DNA from: Panacagrimonas sp041603235
GTDB taxonomy: Bacteria > Pseudomonadota > Gammaproteobacteria > Nevskiales > Nevskiaceae
NCBI GenBank assembly: GCA_041603235.1
Contig: JBFIES010000005.1
Location: forward strand, 186,001 to 250,000
Reading direction: 5' to 3'
DNA length: 64,000 nt
A program made the position numbers and the translations under genes. Numbering within the stretch: position 1 is the first letter of the stretch; the number at the start of each line of letters is the position of its first letter. This document shows positions 60,520-64,000 of the stretch, piece after piece. The notes beneath the pieces are model-generated. The model was not told the origin of the DNA. It ran no database searches and saw nothing but the letters and a program-made list of their open reading frames with translations.

Positions 60520-61755
60520 ATGCAAAAAAGAAAAACAGACGAAGGCGGCTCTGCCGATTACCAGGGTTCGCCACTGCCGCTGGCTGGCCTGAAAGTGCTG
60601 GAGCTGGGGCAGTTGATTGCCGGCCCGTTCTGCGGCAAGACACTCGGCGATTTCGGCGCGCAGGTCATCAAGATCGAGCCGCCGGGAAAAGGCGACCCGC
60701 TGCGCAAATGGCGCATGCTCAAGGACGGAACTTCGGTCTGGTGGCAGGTACAGTCGCGCAACAAACAGTCGGTGACCGTCAACTTGCGCGAGGCGCAGGG
60801 TCAGGAACTGATTCGCAGTCTGGTGGCGGAGACCGATGTGCTGGTCGAGAATTTTCGGCCCGGTGCGATGGAGGAATGGGGGCTGGGCTGGGAAGTGCTC
60901 TCAAAGATCAATCCGGGGCTGATCATGCTGCGAATCTCCGGCTATGGGCAGGACGGGCCGTACCGTGACCGACCCGGCTTTGCCGCCATTGCAGAAGCGG
61001 TTGGTGGTCTGCGCTACCTCACCGGAGAGCCCGGGCGGGTGCCGGTGCGCTGCGGCGTGAGCATCGGTGACACCATCTCCTCGCTGCATGGCGTGATCGG
61101 CGTGATGATTGCCCTGTATCACCGTGTGGCCAATGGCGGCCGCGGGCAAGTTGTCGACGTTGCCCTGAGTGAATCGGTGCTCAATTGCATGGAAAGCCTG
61201 ATCCCCGAATACAGCGCTTTTGGCGCCGTGCGTGAACCGGCCGGTAGTGCCATGCCTGGCATTGCACCGAGCAATGCCTATCCCTGTGCAGACGGAATGG
61301 TGCTGGTGGCGGGTAACGGCGACAGCATCTTCAAGCGCTTGATGAATGCCATGGGTCGCGCTGATCTGGCCGACGCGCCGGACCTTGAACACAACGATGG
61401 GCGCGTGAAACGCATTGCCGAGATCGACGCTGCGATCAGCCAGTGGACGCAGACACGGCCCGCAGATCAGGTGCTGGAAACATTGATTGCCGCACGTGTG
61501 CCCTGCGGCAAGCTGTACAACGCGGCAGATATCGCGGCCGATCCGCAGTACCGTGCGCGCGGCGCCATCCAGACCATGACCACTGCTGATGGCAGCACGC
61601 TGGACGTGCCCGGCGTCCTGCCCAGATTGTCCGAAACACCGGGCAAAATCAGTAGTCTTGCCCCGGAGCTGGGCGCCGATACCGAGGCGGTTCTACGCTC
61701 TATCGGTGTTGATCCAGAACGATTCGCCGCGCTGCGCAAGCAGGGCGTCATCTAG
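60520..61755 (+). CDS. CaiB/BaiF family CoA transferase
   Basis: A 411-residue class III CoA transferase that moves CoA between carboxylic acids. LKVLELGQLIAGPFCGKTLGDFGAQVIKIE (core LELGQLIAGPFCGK), SVTVNLREAQGQEL, ENFRPGAMEEWGLG and GYGQDGPYRDRPGF are typical, and the catalytic Asp is expected in the last. The ATG at 60520 is chosen because family homology starts about 18 residues later; longer readings upstream look non-coding. It precedes two acyl-CoA ligase genes on the same strand, suggesting a shared acid-activation pathway. Confidence 0.92.
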   Translation: MQKRKTDEGGSADYQGSPLPLAGLKVLELGQLIAGPFCGKTLGDFGAQVIKIEPPGKGDPLRKWRMLKDGTSVWWQVQSRNKQSVTVNLREAQGQELIRSLVAETDVLVENFRPGAMEEWGLGWEVLSKINPGLIMLRISGYGQDGPYRDRPGFAAIAEAVGGLRYLTGEPGRVPVRCGVSIGDTISSLHGVIGVMIALYHRVANGGRGQVVDVALSESVLNCMESLIPEYSAFGAVREPAGSAMPGIAPSNAYPCADGMVLVAGNGDSIFKRLMNAMGRADLADAPDLEHNDGRVKRIAEIDAAISQWTQTRPADQVLETLIAARVPCGKLYNAADIAADPQYRARGAIQTMTTADGSTLDVPGVLPRLSETPGKISSLAPELGADTEAVLRSIGVDPERFAALRKQGVI

Positions 61756-61902
61756 CAATGTCGCTGACAGGCACACCTGCTCAATGAATGAAACCGACAG
61801 GCCGCGCGCAAGGGTGCGCATCGGGTGCACGATTTTGCAGGTCGATGCGGCCATGATGTGTAGCCTGTGCGCCAGCGTGCCGACATGGCATTTGAATCGA
61901 GC

Positions 61903-63720
61903 ATGACCGTTCCTCCCATTGAACCGCTGACCGCTCGGGAAGCCGAGGTGTTCGAGTTGCTCCGATCCGGTCTTTCCAACCGGGAAATATCAGCCAAGCT
62001 CGCGGTCAGTGAGCAGACGGTGAAATTTCACCTCAAGAATATTTTTGGCAAGCTCGGCGCCAGCGGCCGGACGCATGCCGTGGCCATCGCGGCTCGCTGG
62101 GCTTCGGGTGAGGGCGGCAGCAAACTCGCAGATGATCCGCTGGCCGAACGAAAGGCTATGGAGCCGGCCTTGTCGCCACTGGCGTATGCACGGCGAACAC
62201 GACGCCTGTACGGAGATCGCGAAGCGGTCATTGATGGCGATCAGGTTTTCACCTACGAGCAGTTTTTCCAGCGTTGTGACCGTGGCTCGGCGGCGCTGCA
62301 ACATCTGGGCGTAAAGCCTGGCGATCATGTGGCGACACTGGCGTTCGATACGCATACGCATATCGAGCAATTCTTCGCGGTTCCACAGATGGGCGCCGTG
62401 ATCCTTCCGATCAATCACGGACTCAGCGACGAGGACATCGTCGCGCTACTGGAGCACAGTGATGCCAGTGTGCTGATGGTGGGCGCCGAGTTCCTGCAGC
62501 GCATAGACGCCATTCGCCACAAGCTGGGCAAGCTGCGGCATTTCATCTCATTTGATGGGCAGTGCGACGGTTGGCTCGAACATGCGGCACTGATGGCTTC
62601 CGCTGCGTCTTTCGTTGCGCATGATGTTGGTGAGCACGATGCGCTCGCCATCAGCTACACCAGTGGCACGACGCTTGCGCCGCTGGGTGCCATGGTCAGC
62701 CACCGTAACGCCTGGATGAACGTGGCAGCGTGCATGCTGCATTGGCCATTGAAAGCCGCTGATCGCTACTTGTGGATGGTGCCGCTGTCACATGGCAACG
62801 GTTGGGGTTTTGTGTGGACGGTGACGGCGGCGGGTGCGGTGCACGTCTGCACGCGTCGCTTTTCGCTGGAGGTGCTCGGTGCTGAAATCGCGCGTCAGCG
62901 CATCAGCGTTCTGTGTGCGGGGCGCTCTGCGCTGCAGGCCATCTCGCATCTGGCTGACGATACGGGGCAGCAGATGCCGCGTGGTATTCGCGTTCTGACT
63001 GCCGGAGCCTCGCCTGCAGCTGCCACGATTGAACGCATCGAGTCCCGGTTGGGCTGGGAACTCACGCATGCATATGGCCTGAGCGAAACCGCGGTGTTCA
63101 TCTCGTTCCGAAATGGCGAAGGCATGGAAGATCAATGGACGCCGACAGAGCTGGCTTCATGGAAAGCCGGGCAGGGGGTTGAGCCCAATACATCGTGTGA
63201 GCTGCGCGTCGTGGATGAGGAGGGCGTGGACGTGCCGCGAGACGGCGCGACCTTGGGCGAGATTGTCATGCGGGGCAGCAGCCTGATGCTTGGTTATTAC
63301 AAGAATCCGCAGGCTACGCGTCGGGCCTTTGCAGGTGGCTGGTTCCACACCGGCGACGCCGCGGTGATGCACCGGGATGGATCAATCGCCATACGTGATC
63401 GCTTCAAGGACATCATTATCAGCGGCGATCAGCTGATCGCGTCCATTGAGGTCGAGAATGCGCTGCTGCGTCACCCCATGGTGCGAGAGGTTGCCGTGGT
63501 GGGTCGGCCAGACGACGCCCTTGGCGAAGCGGTTCATGCACTGGTGATTCTCAAGGCGGGTGCGAGCACCAGCATTGACGCGTTGCATGAAACTGCGAGT
63601 ACTCATCTGGCGGCCTTCAAATGCCCGCAGCAAATCGAGATCGTCCAGAGCCTGCCGCGAACCGGTTCCGGCAAGGTGATCAAGCGGCTGCTGCGCCAGG
63701 CGGGAAAGAAAGAGGGCTGA
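61903..63720 (+). CDS. LuxR-type helix-turn-helix fused to acyl-CoA ligase
   Basis: A 605-residue protein with an unusual two-domain layout. Residues 9-65 are a complete GerE/LuxR DNA-binding domain (LTAREAEVFELLRSGLSN, then AKLAVSEQTVKFHLKNIFGK). After a 25-residue linker, 88-600 is an AMP-forming acyl-CoA ligase: phosphate loop YTSGTTLAPLGAM (252-264; the usual Gly-x-Pro-Lys is changed to Leu-Ala-Pro-Leu), YGLSE (391-395), FHTGD (481-485), IRDRFKD and the catalytic Lys in PRTGSGK (Lys 591). A TAG at 61861 closes the frame upstream, so the HTH is truly N-terminal. Upstream ATG at 61885 is an alternative start. It may be a metabolite-sensing regulator, an enzyme, or both. Confidence 0.85.
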   Translation: MTVPPIEPLTAREAEVFELLRSGLSNREISAKLAVSEQTVKFHLKNIFGKLGASGRTHAVAIAARWASGEGGSKLADDPLAERKAMEPALSPLAYARRTRRLYGDREAVIDGDQVFTYEQFFQRCDRGSAALQHLGVKPGDHVATLAFDTHTHIEQFFAVPQMGAVILPINHGLSDEDIVALLEHSDASVLMVGAEFLQRIDAIRHKLGKLRHFISFDGQCDGWLEHAALMASAASFVAHDVGEHDALAISYTSGTTLAPLGAMVSHRNAWMNVAACMLHWPLKAADRYLWMVPLSHGNGWGFVWTVTAAGAVHVCTRRFSLEVLGAEIARQRISVLCAGRSALQAISHLADDTGQQMPRGIRVLTAGASPAAATIERIESRLGWELTHAYGLSETAVFISFRNGEGMEDQWTPTELASWKAGQGVEPNTSCELRVVDEEGVDVPRDGATLGEIVMRGSSLMLGYYKNPQATRRAFAGGWFHTGDAAVMHRDGSIAIRDRFKDIIISGDQLIASIEVENALLRHPMVREVAVVGRPDDALGEAVHALVILKAGASTSIDALHETASTHLAAFKCPQQIEIVQSLPRTGSGKVIKRLLRQAGKKEG

Positions 63721-63721
63721 C

Positions 63722-63737
63722 CTACTCGGATGAGTAG
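63722..63737. promoter_or_regulatory. Perfect inverted repeat between two ligase genes, candidate operator
   Basis: CTACTC (63722-63727) and GAGTAG (63732-63737) flank GGAT, giving a perfect 16-bp palindrome two bases after the stop of the HTH-ligase gene and upstream of the next ligase. Its length and symmetry suit a LuxR/GerE-type dimer. No T run follows, so a terminator is unlikely. Confidence 0.45.
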
Positions 63738-63889
63738 TGTGCGGGTCAGGGTGCTTGACTAGCATTCTCGCAGCGACGTTACCGACAGCCGCTCCTGATG
63801 TGCAGCGGCAGTGCCCTGCGCCCAGGCGTCGCCACCTGACGAAAGCATCGTGCCGTGGGCACTGATCAAAAAAATACTGGAGGAAGGAC

Positions 63890-64000
63890 ATGAGTGATCT
63901 GGATAAGTATCGTGCTGCGCGTGATCTGCTGCTGAAACACCGTAGCGACTACGCAGCCGCCCGGCGTGAGTTTCGCTGGCCAGATCTACCTGAATTCAAC
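63890..64000 (+). CDS. AMP-binding acyl-CoA synthetase (N-terminal start, truncated by window)
   Basis: Only the first 37 codons are inside the window. RAARDLLLKHRSDYAAARRE followed by FRWPDLPEFN is the typical opening of a family of acetyl-CoA-synthetase-like AMP-forming ligases. GGAGGAAGG directly before the ATG is a strong ribosome site. The 169-base gap upstream carries the inverted repeat at 63722-63737 and presumably its promoter. Confidence 0.72.
   Translation, partial: MSDLDKYRAARDLLLKHRSDYAAARREFRWPDLPEFN

Overview
The window looks like a 64 kb chromosomal segment of a high-GC gammaproteobacterium. Supporting signs are the gene order polA - small RNA - engB - cytochrome c4 - dsbA (seen in pseudomonads and xanthomonads), an LptM-type lipoprotein overlapping lysA, thiS-thiG-trmB, pyrE next to exonuclease III, and tesA divergent from ybbA. 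The C-rich small RNA downstream of polA, and the many CoA-ligase, CoA-transferase and DUF7064-type genes, point towards the Xanthomonadales/Nevskiales side of the class. That placement is inference. I saw no rRNA, tRNA, CRISPR array, transposase or phage gene.

Layout. 1-3.4 kb: the end of hslU, a secreted lipase-like hydrolase and a caspase-like lipoprotein with calcium-binding repeats. 3.4-8.4 kb (minus): a SPFH/NfeD/PAQR/PPK2 run and a beta-helix lipoprotein. 8.4-21.7 kb: housekeeping genes (sufE-like, rph, rdgB, hemW, lptM, lysA, polA, engB, cc4, dsbA, M14 peptidase). 21.7-28.0 kb: an XRE regulator, small membrane proteins and a lipid-modification cluster (FAD oxidoreductase, DUF1365, cyclopropane-fatty-acid-synthase-like methyltransferase, DUF1475, DUF2062). 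28.1-37.2 kb: tesA and ybbA, then a 5.4 kb block (acyltransferase, CopL/MerP/MerT-like metal genes, DksA-type protein, cytochrome P450) before the permease ybbP. 37.4-41.8 kb: a HAD-membrane fusion, an AT-rich orphan gene, a halohydrin-dehalogenase-like SDR and a flavin amine oxidase. 41.9-53.4 kb: housekeeping again (argB, pyrE, xth, ampG, DUF389, aldo/keto reductase, prk, trmB, thiG, thiS). 53.5-64 kb: a TetR-controlled phosphotransferase/DUF7064 operon, a large ImpA-like lipoprotein metalloprotease, and an acyl-CoA activation region.

The observations most worth following are these. (1) A roughly 115-nt RNA with three stem-loops, each exposing a C-rich loop, sits just downstream of polA. 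(2) A canonical LuxR/GerE helix-turn-helix is fused to the N terminus of an otherwise complete acyl-CoA ligase, with a perfect inverted repeat between it and the next ligase gene. (3) An SDR carries both sequence motifs of halohydrin dehalogenases. (4) Two large surface lipoproteins, one caspase-like and one ImpA-like, share thrombospondin-type-3 calcium repeats. (5) The usual ybbA-ybbP pair is split by a block of accessory metal and P450 genes.
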